Positions 30,597-40,281 of a stretch of 64,000 bases of DNA are shown here, piece after piece. Source of the DNA: an uncultured Clostridia bacterium (GTDB lineage Bacteria > Bacillota > Clostridia > Christensenellales > CAG-314); assembly GCA_947053925.1 (NCBI GenBank), contig CAMRUG010000001.1, positions 1 to 64,000 on the forward strand, written 5' to 3'. The notes under the pieces were generated by a model. The model was not told the DNA's origin and ran no database searches. It saw only the letters and a program-made list of their open reading frames with translations. Every line of letters starts with the position of its first letter. Position 1 is the stretch's first letter. The position numbers and the translations under genes were made by a program.

Positions 30597-32030
30597 TTAA
30601 CGAAGCACCGCCATTGCTTTGTCAAGTCGTCTTAACGTTTCGTCTTTGCCGATAATTTCCGCAATTTCGCTTGCTCCGCCCGGTGTTGCGGCAAGTCCTG
30701 TAAGCGCTATACGCGCTATCCACAAAACCGCGCCTTTTTTACAATCCAATTCTGTAGACAACTCAACTAACGCATTAAACAAACTTTGATTGTTCCATTC
30801 GGTAACGTGCAATAACTTTTCTTTTACCGCAGGCAAAATCTTCCGCGCCAGTTCAGCATCGGCTTTTTGTTTTTGGTTTACATACAATTCGCTGTCAAAA
30901 CTTGTGTATTCCACAAGAAAACGTAACTTGTCCTCAATTTCGCCAAACGTTTCAATGCGGCTTTGGATAAGTTTGCAAACTAAACTTTTGTCAAAATTTT
31001 TCAAGTAACAGTTGCTTATCCACGGCGTTGCGTATTCGGCAAACGCTTCTAATGGCATTTCCTTTATATACAGCGAGTTAAGCCAAGCAAGTTTCATAGG
31101 GTCGAATATTGACGGACTTTTGTTGATACCCGAAACGTCGAACTTTTGCTGCAATTCTTCAAAGCTCATTTTTTCGCTGTCGTCTTTAGGCGACCAACCC
31201 AGCAGTGCAATATAATTTATTATCGCATCTTTTAAATATCCTTTTTTTACAAGGTCTTCGTAACTGGCGTCTCCGTTGCGTTTAGAAAGTTTGTGCTGAG
31301 CGTCTTTCATTATGGGAGGCATGTGAATATACATCGGACGTTCCCAACCGAACGCATCGTACAGCAAATTGTACTTGGGAGTACTCGAAAGATATTCCAT
31401 TCCGCGCATTACGCAGTTTATATCCATAAGATGGTCGTCGATTACGTTTGCAAAGTTATATGTAGGCATTCCGTCGGATTTAATCAAGATTTGATCTTCC
31501 AACTCGCTGTTTTCAATGGTAATATCTCCGTAAACAACGTCGTGGTAAGTAGTGCTACCCGTTGTAGGCATATTTTGTCGGATAACGTATTTTTCTCCGC
31601 TAGCTATACGCCTTTCGACTTCTTCTTTTGTTAAACTCAAACAATGCTTGTCATATCTGCGCGCGCCGTTTACGTCAGGCAAAGACGCCAAACGTTCTTC
31701 CGTACAAAAACAATAGTAAGCGTGTCCGCTTTCTACAAGTTTCTTTGCGTAATATAAATACTCGTTTTTGCGTTCGCTTTGAATATACGGTCCGTAATTG
31801 CCTCCTACATCAGGTCCTTCGTCATAATTCAGTCCCGTCTCGTGTAATGTACGGTAAATAAGTTCTACCGCGCCCTCAACGTATCTTTCCTGATCGGTAT
31901 CCTCTATACGCAAGATAAACTTACCGTTCATTTTCTTTGCGTATAAATAGGAATAAAGCGCAGAGCGCAACCCGCCTATATGTAAATATCCTGTCGGACT
32001 CGGAGCAAACCGCGTTCTTAACTGTGTCAT
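30597..32030 (-). CDS. gltX: Glutamate--tRNA ligase
   Basis: RFAPSPTGYLHIGGLRSALYSYLYA HIGH motif, KLSKRNG KMSKS-type motif. Confidence 0.97.
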   Translation of the reverse strand: MTQLRTRFAPSPTGYLHIGGLRSALYSYLYAKKMNGKFILRIEDTDQERYVEGAVELIYRTLHETGLNYDEGPDVGGNYGPYIQSERKNEYLYYAKKLVESGHAYYCFCTEERLASLPDVNGARRYDKHCLSLTKEEVERRIASGEKYVIRQNMPTTGSTTYHDVVYGDITIENSELEDQILIKSDGMPTYNFANVIDDHLMDINCVMRGMEYLSSTPKYNLLYDAFGWERPMYIHMPPIMKDAQHKLSKRNGDASYEDLVKKGYLKDAIINYIALLGWSPKDDSEKMSFEELQQKFDVSGINKSPSIFDPMKLAWLNSLYIKEMPLEAFAEYATPWISNCYLKNFDKSLVCKLIQSRIETFGEIEDKLRFLVEYTSFDSELYVNQKQKADAELARKILPAVKEKLLHVTEWNNQSLFNALVELSTELDCKKGAVLWIARIALTGLAATPGGASEIAEIIGKDETLRRLDKAMAVLR

Positions 32031-32045
32031 AGTGTTCTCCTGTAT

Positions 32046-32756
32046 CTATTGTAATGTTTTGTTATATTTTTCCGTTGCTTTTAGCAAATCGCCCGATCGG
32101 TAAAAACTGTAGTATTCTCCCGAAGCGTTAAAGATGATATGTTCCAATATCACAACGTTTAAGCTTGCCAAAGCAAATAAAAGTTTTTCTGTAAACTGTA
32201 TGTCAGTTGCGCTAGGCTCGCATTTACCTTTGACGTGGCAATGGAACAGAATAATTCCGCTGGCATTAAGTCTTACCGCAGTTGCAATTATTTTCTTGGT
32301 GTCCAACTGTACCGAGTTCGTTTTGTCCGAAGTAAACTGTTCGCTGTACAAATAGTCTGTGCCTTCGTCAACGTAAACCACAACCAACTTTTCAACGTAA
32401 CTTTCGGCAATAATAACCTGACTGTAACGTATTATCGAAGCCATACCGCCGAGATTTATCTTTTTTGTTTCGGCCGTTTTACAGCGCGCCCATACTTCTT
32501 TAATCAAAGCGATATTGCACGCAGTTACTTGCGAAACGCCCTTTACAGTCATTAACTGTTCGGGCGAAGCGTTAAGTACATTTTGCAAACTGCCGAATTG
32601 CGCTAGCAACGTATGCGCTAACTTATTCGTATCCTTGCGCGGAATGGATTGAAACAGCAGCATTTCCAATACCTCATGGTCGCAAAAACCGCTAAGACCT
32701 TCTCTCATCATCCGTTCGCGCAGTCTTTCTCTATGTCCGTCGTTGACTCCTGCCAT
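32046..32756 (-). CDS. radC: RadC/JAB-domain DNA repair protein
   Basis: GHRERLRERMMREG, HhH region, SGIILFHCHVKGKCEPSATD. Confidence 0.85.
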   Translation of the reverse strand: MAGVNDGHRERLRERMMREGLSGFCDHEVLEMLLFQSIPRKDTNKLAHTLLAQFGSLQNVLNASPEQLMTVKGVSQVTACNIALIKEVWARCKTAETKKINLGGMASIIRYSQVIIAESYVEKLVVVYVDEGTDYLYSEQFTSDKTNSVQLDTKKIIATAVRLNASGIILFHCHVKGKCEPSATDIQFTEKLLFALASLNVVILEHIIFNASGEYYSFYRSGDLLKATEKYNKTLQ

Positions 32757-32852
32757 ATACTGCCTTTTTGCTTTTTTAGTACAAATATAATAGCACAATA
32801 TTGAAAATTTGTGTATACTATATATACAAAAAGTTTAATTTAGGAGAGAATA

Positions 32853-34193
32853 ATGGACGACTCAAAAAAAATTCTGTCTCAGCAGTTTGACGACCTGACA
32901 AAAACATTACAAAAAGTCATAACTTTTAATACAGAAAAAGGGCAGCCTTCCGACGGCGCGCCGTTTGGAAAAGAAATAAGAAATTGCCTTGATTATGTGC
33001 TTAATCTTGCTAAAAGTTTCGGCTTCGATACATATAACGACGACGGTTACGCAGGACACGTCGATTTTAAGGGAACAGGCGACAAGGTTGTAGGAATACT
33101 CGGACACTTGGACGTAGTACCGTCTACCCCGTCCGAATGGAAATATCCGCCTTATGCCGCAGAGATACACGACGGCAAACTTTACGGCAGAGGAACAATG
33201 GACGATAAAGGTCCGATGATAGCCTGCTTATATGCAGTAAAGGCGTTGAAAGACGCGGGCTTTGTTCCGTCAAAAACAATACGTCTGATTTTCGGTTGCG
33301 ACGAAGAAACCGATATGGGTTGCGTTTTGCATTACTTTAAATCTATGCCGTATCCCGATGTTGCATTTTCGCCCGACGGAGATTTCCCTGTCATCAACAG
33401 AGAAAAGGGCATTTATCACTTCAATATTACATTAGGTAAATTACCGACAGGTTGCGTTATAAGCGCAGGCGATAGGGCAAACGTGGTACCATCGCTGTGC
33501 GTTGCGCGCATTCCGTCCGATGTCGGTATAAATATTGACGGATACGATTCTGTAACCGCAACGTCTCAAAACGGCGTTACTACTGTAACGTCAACGGGCC
33601 TTGCCGCTCACGCCAGCACCCCGAAGGAAGGTATCAACGCAATTCATCCCGTTTTAAAAATTCTTGCTCAGGCTTATCCCGATAACGCTTCTATTAACTT
33701 CCTTGCAAATTCGCTTTGCGACAGCACGGGCGCCGACTACGGAATTAAACTGCACGACGAGCAAAGCGGAGACTTGACTCTCAACTTAGGCGTTTTAAAA
33801 ACACTTGACGACGGTACGCTTGTGGCCACGGTAGATATCCGTTTCCCGATTTCCTACAATTGCGAATATATGTACACACTGCTCAAACAAAACACTCCCA
33901 AGGAATTCAAAGTTCAGCCGTGGCACGTCAGCGACCCGCTGTATGTTCCTGCAGACAGCGAACTTGTTACCACCCTTATGAAAGTGTACAATACGGAAAT
34001 GAACGTTAACGTCGAACCCATTGCAATAGGCGGCGGAACATACAGCCGTTGCCTGAAGAACTGCGTTGCTTTCGGACCGTTGTTCCCCAACGAAGAGCAA
34101 ACAATACATATGCCAAACGAATGTATCGATTTGGATAACTTAAAGCGTATGACTGAGATTTATATGGAAGCAATTTACCAACTCGCAAAATAA
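32853..34193 (+). CDS. pepV: M20 dipeptidase PepV/Sapep-like
   Basis: GILGHLDVVPS, YGRGTMDDKGPMIACLYA, FGCDEETDMGC. Confidence 0.9.
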   Translation: MDDSKKILSQQFDDLTKTLQKVITFNTEKGQPSDGAPFGKEIRNCLDYVLNLAKSFGFDTYNDDGYAGHVDFKGTGDKVVGILGHLDVVPSTPSEWKYPPYAAEIHDGKLYGRGTMDDKGPMIACLYAVKALKDAGFVPSKTIRLIFGCDEETDMGCVLHYFKSMPYPDVAFSPDGDFPVINREKGIYHFNITLGKLPTGCVISAGDRANVVPSLCVARIPSDVGINIDGYDSVTATSQNGVTTVTSTGLAAHASTPKEGINAIHPVLKILAQAYPDNASINFLANSLCDSTGADYGIKLHDEQSGDLTLNLGVLKTLDDGTLVATVDIRFPISYNCEYMYTLLKQNTPKEFKVQPWHVSDPLYVPADSELVTTLMKVYNTEMNVNVEPIAIGGGTYSRCLKNCVAFGPLFPNEEQTIHMPNECIDLDNLKRMTEIYMEAIYQLAK

Positions 34194-34257
34194 ACACATT
34201 AAATGAAGTTTAACTTACCGCACCTAACGCAGTTTAATGCGCTAACTTGTACACAAC

Positions 34258-34293
34258 TAAAAATACTGTCTGCTTTACGCGACAGTATTTTTA
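34258..34293 (+). terminator. Terminator of pepV-like gene
   Basis: AAAAATACTGTC...GACAGTATTTTT. Confidence 0.75.
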
Positions 34294-34396
34294 GTTATAA
34301 ATTCAGTGTTGAGTTTCTTATGATATGGTCAAGTATTGAGAATTTCCGTCAATAAGAATTTGCAAGTTTTAGTACCGTCTAAAAAGATGCTCTTTA

Positions 34397-34981
34397 TTAC
34401 TCCGCAAATTCTGCGTGGCAGTTTTCATATACAACGTTTTTAATTACGTCAAAAATTTTTATGTTATCTTTATATCCTTTGGGATTTAGTGGGCTCGGAT
34501 GATATATGGGTATTAATTTGTATTGTTTATTTCCGATTTGCCGATCAAAAATCTTTCCGACATAATCGCCGAATTTTTTTATTCTATTATTAAGAAGCGT
34601 TTGAGTAGGATGGGACCCCATGGTTATAATTATAGAACAAGGCAGAGAGTTTAGTTGCTTTTCAAGTATCGGCAAACAATTAGAAGAACATTTGCTTAGC
34701 AATTTTCTGTCTTCTATTATACATTTGCACAACTCTGTAAAATATATATCGTCTATTGATATGCCAATATTGTTCAATAATTTTTCAAGGATTCTTCCGC
34801 TTGCTTGTAATTTCCCCTGATAATTATAAAAGGCTTTTTTTGAAACAATCCATCCGTCTTTAGCAGGACTTTCTCCGATTACAATAAACGGAGTATTACC
34901 GATTTGCAATGAATTGTCTTCCAATTTTAAAAGATTTCCGCATAAATGACAATCGTTAATTAATTTTTGAATATGTTCCAT
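34397..34981 (-). CDS. Uracil-DNA glycosylase superfamily protein
   Basis: IVIGESPAKDGW, YHPSPLNPKGY; conserved cysteines CxxC, CKC, CSSNC. Confidence 0.7.
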   Translation of the reverse strand: MEHIQKLINDCHLCGNLLKLEDNSLQIGNTPFIVIGESPAKDGWIVSKKAFYNYQGKLQASGRILEKLLNNIGISIDDIYFTELCKCIIEDRKLLSKCSSNCLPILEKQLNSLPCSIIITMGSHPTQTLLNNRIKKFGDYVGKIFDRQIGNKQYKLIPIYHPSPLNPKGYKDNIKIFDVIKNVVYENCHAEFAE

Positions 34982-35006
34982 ATTAAGCCTCGTTATAACT
35001 TTTGTA

Positions 35007-35418
35007 CTACTGAATGCACTTGAAAATTTTATCTAAAAACAGTTTATCGTTTACCGCGTCTTTTTGCCAGTACCAATAAGCAATTTCATATTTAATGCGC
35101 GTTAACGTTTTGGATAATTTTCCCGCTTCACTTTGCAAAACGTTGAATAAATATTCCGAAATGTCTTTGTTTAAATATATTTGTAAGACTGTCTTAAGAT
35201 AATATTTTTTGCCGTTTTGACGAAAAGCAAACTCCAAAGTATCCGCAAGATAAGAGTTAACTATTCTTATTTTTTTTTATCGGAAGAAATACTGTCAAAA
35301 TCCGTTAAAAGCAATTCTCTGACGTTTTCGCAAATTTCTTCTGTAACTTGACAGTATTTGGGGTAAGCAATATCTATATCTGTTTTGATAGTTTCCAGCG
35401 CCTGAATTATTTCGTTCA
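35007..35418 (-). pseudogene. Split ORF joined across an A9 tract: frameshifted or slippage-decoded small protein
   Basis: Upstream frame MNEIIQALETIKTDIDIAYPKYCQVTEEICENVRELLLTDFDSISSDKKK* meets downstream frame IRIVNSYLADTLEFAFRQNGKKYYLKTV... by a -1 shift at the T9 run 35270-35278 (+ strand). Confidence 0.5.
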
Positions 35419-35610
35419 TAATTTATAAATAATTTCTTAAAGAAAATTTGCCATAGCTTAACGGTAGCGCAAAGTTTGGAGGACTTAAAAATAATGCATT
35501 ATCGCTTGTTCCTGCGCTCGCAATACTCGACCAGTATTTTACAATTTTTGCTACAAACTCGACAGTAAACAGGGCAAAGAATATACTTTCTCTGCCCTTG
35601 CATTTTGTAC

Positions 35611-36186
35611 TTATTTTTGTTTTAAAACTTCCAACATTTCTTCCAATAACTGCGCTTCCGTTTTAGGAGCGTTCTTTGCCGCTTCTTCATCGGCCAGGCG
35701 TTTTTCTTCGTCTAAAGCGGCTTGCTTTTCTTTTGCAATAGCTAAAATTTCCTTAGATTTTTTTCCTTCTTTACGGTAAGTAATTATTTCGTCTTTAGTT
35801 AACGGGTCATATTTATGCACGCCTTTTTTCACTCCGTCGTTAGCGGCGTTAATTGCCTTTACTATACAGAACAGTACAAAAGCAATTAGCAAGAAGTTGA
35901 TAATTGCGCTTATAAATGCGCCCCAGTCGATATAAATAGAACTTGCGTAATCGATAACGGCTTTTGTCTCATCGGTGTATGCAGGCACAAGCATTGTATA
36001 AACGCTGTCCAAAGAATCGGTGCCGAGTATCAACGACAACAACGCATTGATTAACGGTCTTAAAATGTTATTGCTTAACGCATTGACTATTGCGGTAAAC
36101 GCTCCGCCGACTATAACGCCGACAGCCATATCGAGAACGTTTCCGCGGGTTATGAACTTTTTAAATTCGCCAAAAAATTTTCTCAT
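35611..36186 (-). CDS. mscL: Large-conductance mechanosensitive channel MscL
   Basis: FKKFITRGNVLDMAVGVIVGGAFTAIVNAL; extended charged C-terminus. Confidence 0.95.
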   Translation of the reverse strand: MRKFFGEFKKFITRGNVLDMAVGVIVGGAFTAIVNALSNNILRPLINALLSLILGTDSLDSVYTMLVPAYTDETKAVIDYASSIYIDWGAFISAIINFLLIAFVLFCIVKAINAANDGVKKGVHKYDPLTKDEIITYRKEGKKSKEILAIAKEKQAALDEEKRLADEEAAKNAPKTEAQLLEEMLEVLKQK

Positions 36187-36777
36187 AATTTTCTCCTAAA
36201 TTTTATTACAACAAAATTATAAAATATAATTTTTACTTTTGCAACATATTGCAGCAAATAAGAAAACTATTTTATCGTTTAAATATTTTAAAAGTAAAGT
36301 TTTATTAAATACGCCTACTTTACATTTTTTTACCTCAAAGCAAAAACGCCCGATTAAAAATGTTTTAATAAGTAATACAAAAAAATGATTTTTTATAGAA
36401 TTTGAAATTTAATAAACTCTGTAAAACGGGCAGAACTGCTTTGCGTAATCGTTCGGTATTTTGGGGCGCTAAACCAACTACAAACATAATCGATTTAGCA
36501 AAAAGCATAAATGTGTTTTTATTCTATTGTTTTATAATTTGGATATACAATCAATAACTATATAACCGTTGCTATGTGTATAAATGTACTTTACTGTACA
36601 AATACTTAATTTTTACTGCCGAATTTGTACAGTTTAAATTGTATTGAATATTTACCGATTATTAATTTAAACGGACAGTAATTCATTTTAGAATAAAAAT
36701 TCTGTTTAAACGCCCCTTTTAACCAGTTTTTTAATTATTGCCCGCTTTACTTGAATAAATTAGATTTAGCAAAACTG

Positions 36778-36806
36778 TTGCATATTTAGCAAAAGTTTAG
36801 TATAAT
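36778..36806 (+). promoter_or_regulatory. Consensus-like sigma-A promoter TTGCAT-17-TATAAT
   Basis: -35 at 36778-36783, -10 at 36801-36806, immediately before the truncated tRNA copy. Confidence 0.7.
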
Positions 36807-36824
36807 ATCAAGGCACAAGATTTT

Positions 36825-36843
36825 CGAGGTGTAGCGCAGTTGG
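36825..36843 (+). other. Truncated 5' copy of tRNA-Pro (19 nt)
   Basis: CGAGGTGTAGCGCAGTTGG is identical to the first 19 nt of the intact tRNA at 36984. Confidence 0.85.
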
Positions 36844-36983
36844 GAATTTGCGTAAAGCAAATCAACACAGTGCGTTGTTTGCAGTAAATTCCGCAAGAAC
36901 TGCGTTCGCAGCGCGGAAGCGCCTAGGGCGCTACCAACTGCCGTTTTATAAATTTGTTAGATTAAATAGTATATATCATATAT

Positions 36984-37059
36984 CGAGGTGTAGCGCAGTT
37001 GGTAGCGCGCTTGGTTCGGGACCAAGAGGCCATGGGTTCGAATCCCGTCACTTCGACCA
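36984..37059 (+). tRNA. tRNA-Pro (anticodon CGG), encoded CCA
   Basis: Acceptor CGAGGTG/CACTTCG, anticodon arm CTTGG-TTCGGGA-CCAAG, T arm GGGTTCGAATCCC, CCA end. Confidence 0.95.
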
Positions 37060-37088
37060 AAATTACGGCAACTTGCTTTTGTCGCAAC

Positions 37089-37121
37089 AGAAAAGACACT
37101 GGACTACTCAGTGTCTTTTCT
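37089..37121 (+). terminator. Terminator downstream of tRNA-Pro
   Basis: 13-bp perfect arms AGAAAAGACACTG/CAGTGTCTTTTCT. Confidence 0.8.
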
Positions 37122-37677
37122 ATTGCTTTCTTTTGCTGCGTTGTCTTTACTTGTCCTTATTCCGCCAATTTCTTATCCACGCTCACTTCGTTCGCTCGGC
37201 GTTCGCAACTGCGTTGCTCGGCTCGTCATCTATTACAATAATTGTTAACTCTTTTTCTCCTTTTTTGTCTGCAACGTTGACTGTTTTCGTGGCTGGACAG
37301 TTCGAAATAATGTAGCTCTCCACTCTGTTACGCTTACCCTCGCTGTTGCTCGGGACGAATGCCGTTTTTCTTTTTTTTCAACTACGGTACGAATTGTGCG
37401 AACAAAACCGTCTTGATAGTTAGCTTTGCCAACGGAAGAACCCTTTTTTCTCCGTTAATTCTACGCAATATTACAAGTCCTGTGTGTTTTTATTTTATCA
37501 ACCGCTAATAATAAATCTACGTTTCCGTTTTAAAGTTTATATAAAATTAACCTTTATGTGGTATGTTTATCTTGATTTTAACTGAAAAAACTTGTATAAT
37601 ATAAAGTTGTAGACTTTTTATTTAAAAGTTTATATAACTGATGCGACGTTTACACAAACTATCACGGGAGAAAACAA

Positions 37678-39210
37678 ATGAAAATTGCTCTTACCGGCGT
37701 AACAGGCAATATGGGTATGCAAGCATTAAACGAATGTCTTAAAATACCTAATACCGAGTACAAACTGCTCGTTTTGCCAAACGACAAACGCTACAAAAAA
37801 ATAAAACGTCAACATAAAAAAGATTTAAAACGAATCGAATTTGTATTCGGCAACGTTGCAGACAAAAGTATTTGCGAACGTTTGATTAAAGACGTAGATT
37901 ACGTTGTCAATATGGCGGCGGTAATTCCTCCCCATTCCGACCAACACCCCGAACTTGCAATAGAATGCAATGAAGTTGGCGTTGGCGTGCTGGTTGACGT
38001 TATAGAACACGCAAATCCGCAACCCAAGTTTATTCACATTTCCACAATGGCTCTCTACGGCAACCGCAACGAAAAGCACTTGTGGGGCAGAGTAGGCGAC
38101 CCTTTGCTTATAAGTCCGTTTGACCTTTATTCGCTTACAAAAATGCGCGGCGAATTTAAAGTGTTGGAAAGCGACATCAAAACAAAAGCGGTAATACGCC
38201 AAACGGCAATGCTTCACAGCAATATGCTAAGCGACAATATGAGCGACGGGCTTATGTTCCATACTTGCTTTAACGCTCCCTTGGAATGGGCAACTGCGGA
38301 AGATTCGGGGCTGCTTATTGCAAACATTTTAAAGCAGGATATACAAAAAGATTTGGGTACTCAATTCTGGGGCAAAGTGTATAATCTCGGCGGAGGTCTA
38401 GTCAACTGCGTTACAGGTTACGATGTCTTGGACGACGGTTTCCAAATCATCGGCGGTTCAACCAAAAACTTTTTTGAGCCTAACTTTAACGCTACGCGCA
38501 ATTTTCACGGACTGTGGTTTTACGACAGCAACGTACTTGACGATATGTTCCATTACCAACGTCAAAGTACCGCAGATTTTTGGGCACAATTCAAAAAGAC
38601 TCACGGTTATATGAAAGCCGGCAAGGCTGTACCCAAAAGTTGGATAAAGCGTTTGGCAATTATGAAATTGTTTAAAAGTCCAAACAGCGTAAAATACTGG
38701 TATAAGCACAAAGACGAAGCTAAAATGATAGCATATTTCGGTAGCGTTTCCGAATACGAAAAGTTAGAACGTAAATGGGATAACTTTCCGTTGCTCAAAT
38801 ACAACGAAAATTCAAACGGCGAATTTGTGGACTACAACAAACTGAAAAAACGCGAAAACGCCGTGTTGCCTAATATCGGTTACAGATATAACGAAGAAAT
38901 TACATTTGATACTTTAAAAACTATCGCACAACTGCACGGCGGCAAACTGCTTTCCGATTCGGGAGACATAACAGACCGTCTCGAATGGGAAAATTCCGAC
39001 GGCGAACGTTTTTCGGCAAAAGGTTCTACCGTCCTTGCCGGACACTGGCTAAACCCAAGTTACCGCGATTACTGCTGGGATTTTGACAGACTTGCAAAAA
39101 AAGACAAAATTTACGCCGACATATGGTACGACAGCCACGACTTAGACGAAGACTATTTCTATTATTACGATGAAAAATTCAACGCTAAATACAATAAGAT
39201 AAAGGGTTAA
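37678..39210 (+). CDS. NAD-dependent epimerase/dehydratase family protein
   Basis: MKIALTGVTGNMGMQAL Rossmann motif; operonic with the next gene. Confidence 0.75.
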   Translation: MKIALTGVTGNMGMQALNECLKIPNTEYKLLVLPNDKRYKKIKRQHKKDLKRIEFVFGNVADKSICERLIKDVDYVVNMAAVIPPHSDQHPELAIECNEVGVGVLVDVIEHANPQPKFIHISTMALYGNRNEKHLWGRVGDPLLISPFDLYSLTKMRGEFKVLESDIKTKAVIRQTAMLHSNMLSDNMSDGLMFHTCFNAPLEWATAEDSGLLIANILKQDIQKDLGTQFWGKVYNLGGGLVNCVTGYDVLDDGFQIIGGSTKNFFEPNFNATRNFHGLWFYDSNVLDDMFHYQRQSTADFWAQFKKTHGYMKAGKAVPKSWIKRLAIMKLFKSPNSVKYWYKHKDEAKMIAYFGSVSEYEKLERKWDNFPLLKYNENSNGEFVDYNKLKKRENAVLPNIGYRYNEEITFDTLKTIAQLHGGKLLSDSGDITDRLEWENSDGERFSAKGSTVLAGHWLNPSYRDYCWDFDRLAKKDKIYADIWYDSHDLDEDYFYYYDEKFNAKYNKIKG

Positions 39211-39212
39211 CG

Positions 39213-40169
39213 ATGAAAATACTTATCTGTTATTTTTCCGGTACGGGCAATACTAAAAAAGTAGTAGACTGCTTTGCCGAAACGTTTAAAACAGAATACA
39301 ACGAAGATGTTACCGTTGCAAGAATGGAGGACAGTTTTACTCAGGATATCAACGATTACGATTTGATCGGAATCGGTTATCCCGTACACGCTTTTAACGC
39401 GCCGTCCATCGTGTTGGATTTTTGCAAAAATCTTCCCGTTGCAAAAAAAGAAATCCGCGCATTTATAGTAAATACTTCCGGCGAGCCGCTAAAACTCAAC
39501 AACATTTCTTCTTTACGTACAACTAAACTGCTTAAACAGCGTAACTTGCGCGTTACAAACGAATATCACTACTGTATGCCGTACAATATGATTTTCCGTC
39601 ATACAGACGCAATGGCATACCGTATGTGGAGCACGGCTCAGTTGCTTATTCCGTTAGACGTAAAAGAAATCGAGCAAGGGCAAGAACATTATCTCGACCC
39701 TGTGTTTATGGGAGATTTTATCGCTTGGATTATGCGGTGCGAACACTGGGGCGGCAGACTTAACGGAACACAATATAAAGTAGACGACAAGTGCGTTCAT
39801 TGCAACAAGTGCGTCAATATCTGTCCTACTCACAATATTACTGTAGAAAACGGAAAATTTAAGTTCGGCAATAACTGTATTATGTGTATGCGCTGCGCGC
39901 ATTTGTGCGGTCGCGACGCTATCAAGACGGGCTGGTTTAACAGTTGGAAAGTAAACGGACCGTATTCGTTTGAAAAACCGACAGAAGAAGAAAAACAGCG
40001 TTACAACAAGATGCTTACTGCCGCTTACGAAAAATACTTTGAAGAATGCGATATGCGTATTGCCACAAACTATCCTACGGTAATAGTGCGCGAGGCCGCG
40101 GCTACAACAAGCTTCGGATATGACGTTGCGGCTGAAACCGAGGAAGAAAAAACAATGGTAAAAATTTAG
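39213..40169 (+). CDS. EFR1-family flavodoxin/4Fe-4S ferredoxin
   Basis: ICYFSGTGNTKKV flavodoxin start; CVHCNKCVNICP and CIMCMRCAHLCG clusters. Confidence 0.85.
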   Translation: MKILICYFSGTGNTKKVVDCFAETFKTEYNEDVTVARMEDSFTQDINDYDLIGIGYPVHAFNAPSIVLDFCKNLPVAKKEIRAFIVNTSGEPLKLNNISSLRTTKLLKQRNLRVTNEYHYCMPYNMIFRHTDAMAYRMWSTAQLLIPLDVKEIEQGQEHYLDPVFMGDFIAWIMRCEHWGGRLNGTQYKVDDKCVHCNKCVNICPTHNITVENGKFKFGNNCIMCMRCAHLCGRDAIKTGWFNSWKVNGPYSFEKPTEEEKQRYNKMLTAAYEKYFEECDMRIATNYPTVIVREAAATTSFGYDVAAETEEEKTMVKI

Positions 40170-40227
40170 TAATTTAGGTATACTAAACCTGCTTTTTAAA
40201 TTATTCAATATTTAACGTTATAACAGT

Positions 40228-40263
40228 AAAATGACGCATTGTCGAAAAAACAATGCGTCATTT
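40228..40263 (+). terminator. Terminator of the EFR1 gene
   Basis: AAATGACGCATTGT/ACAATGCGTCATTT. Confidence 0.8.
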
Positions 40264-40281
40264 CTGCTTTTTTACAAATTC

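Noticed and set aside
36848-37315. 155-aa ORF and 80-aa ORF across the tRNA-Pro
   Set aside because: They translate through an intact tRNA and its terminator; spurious.
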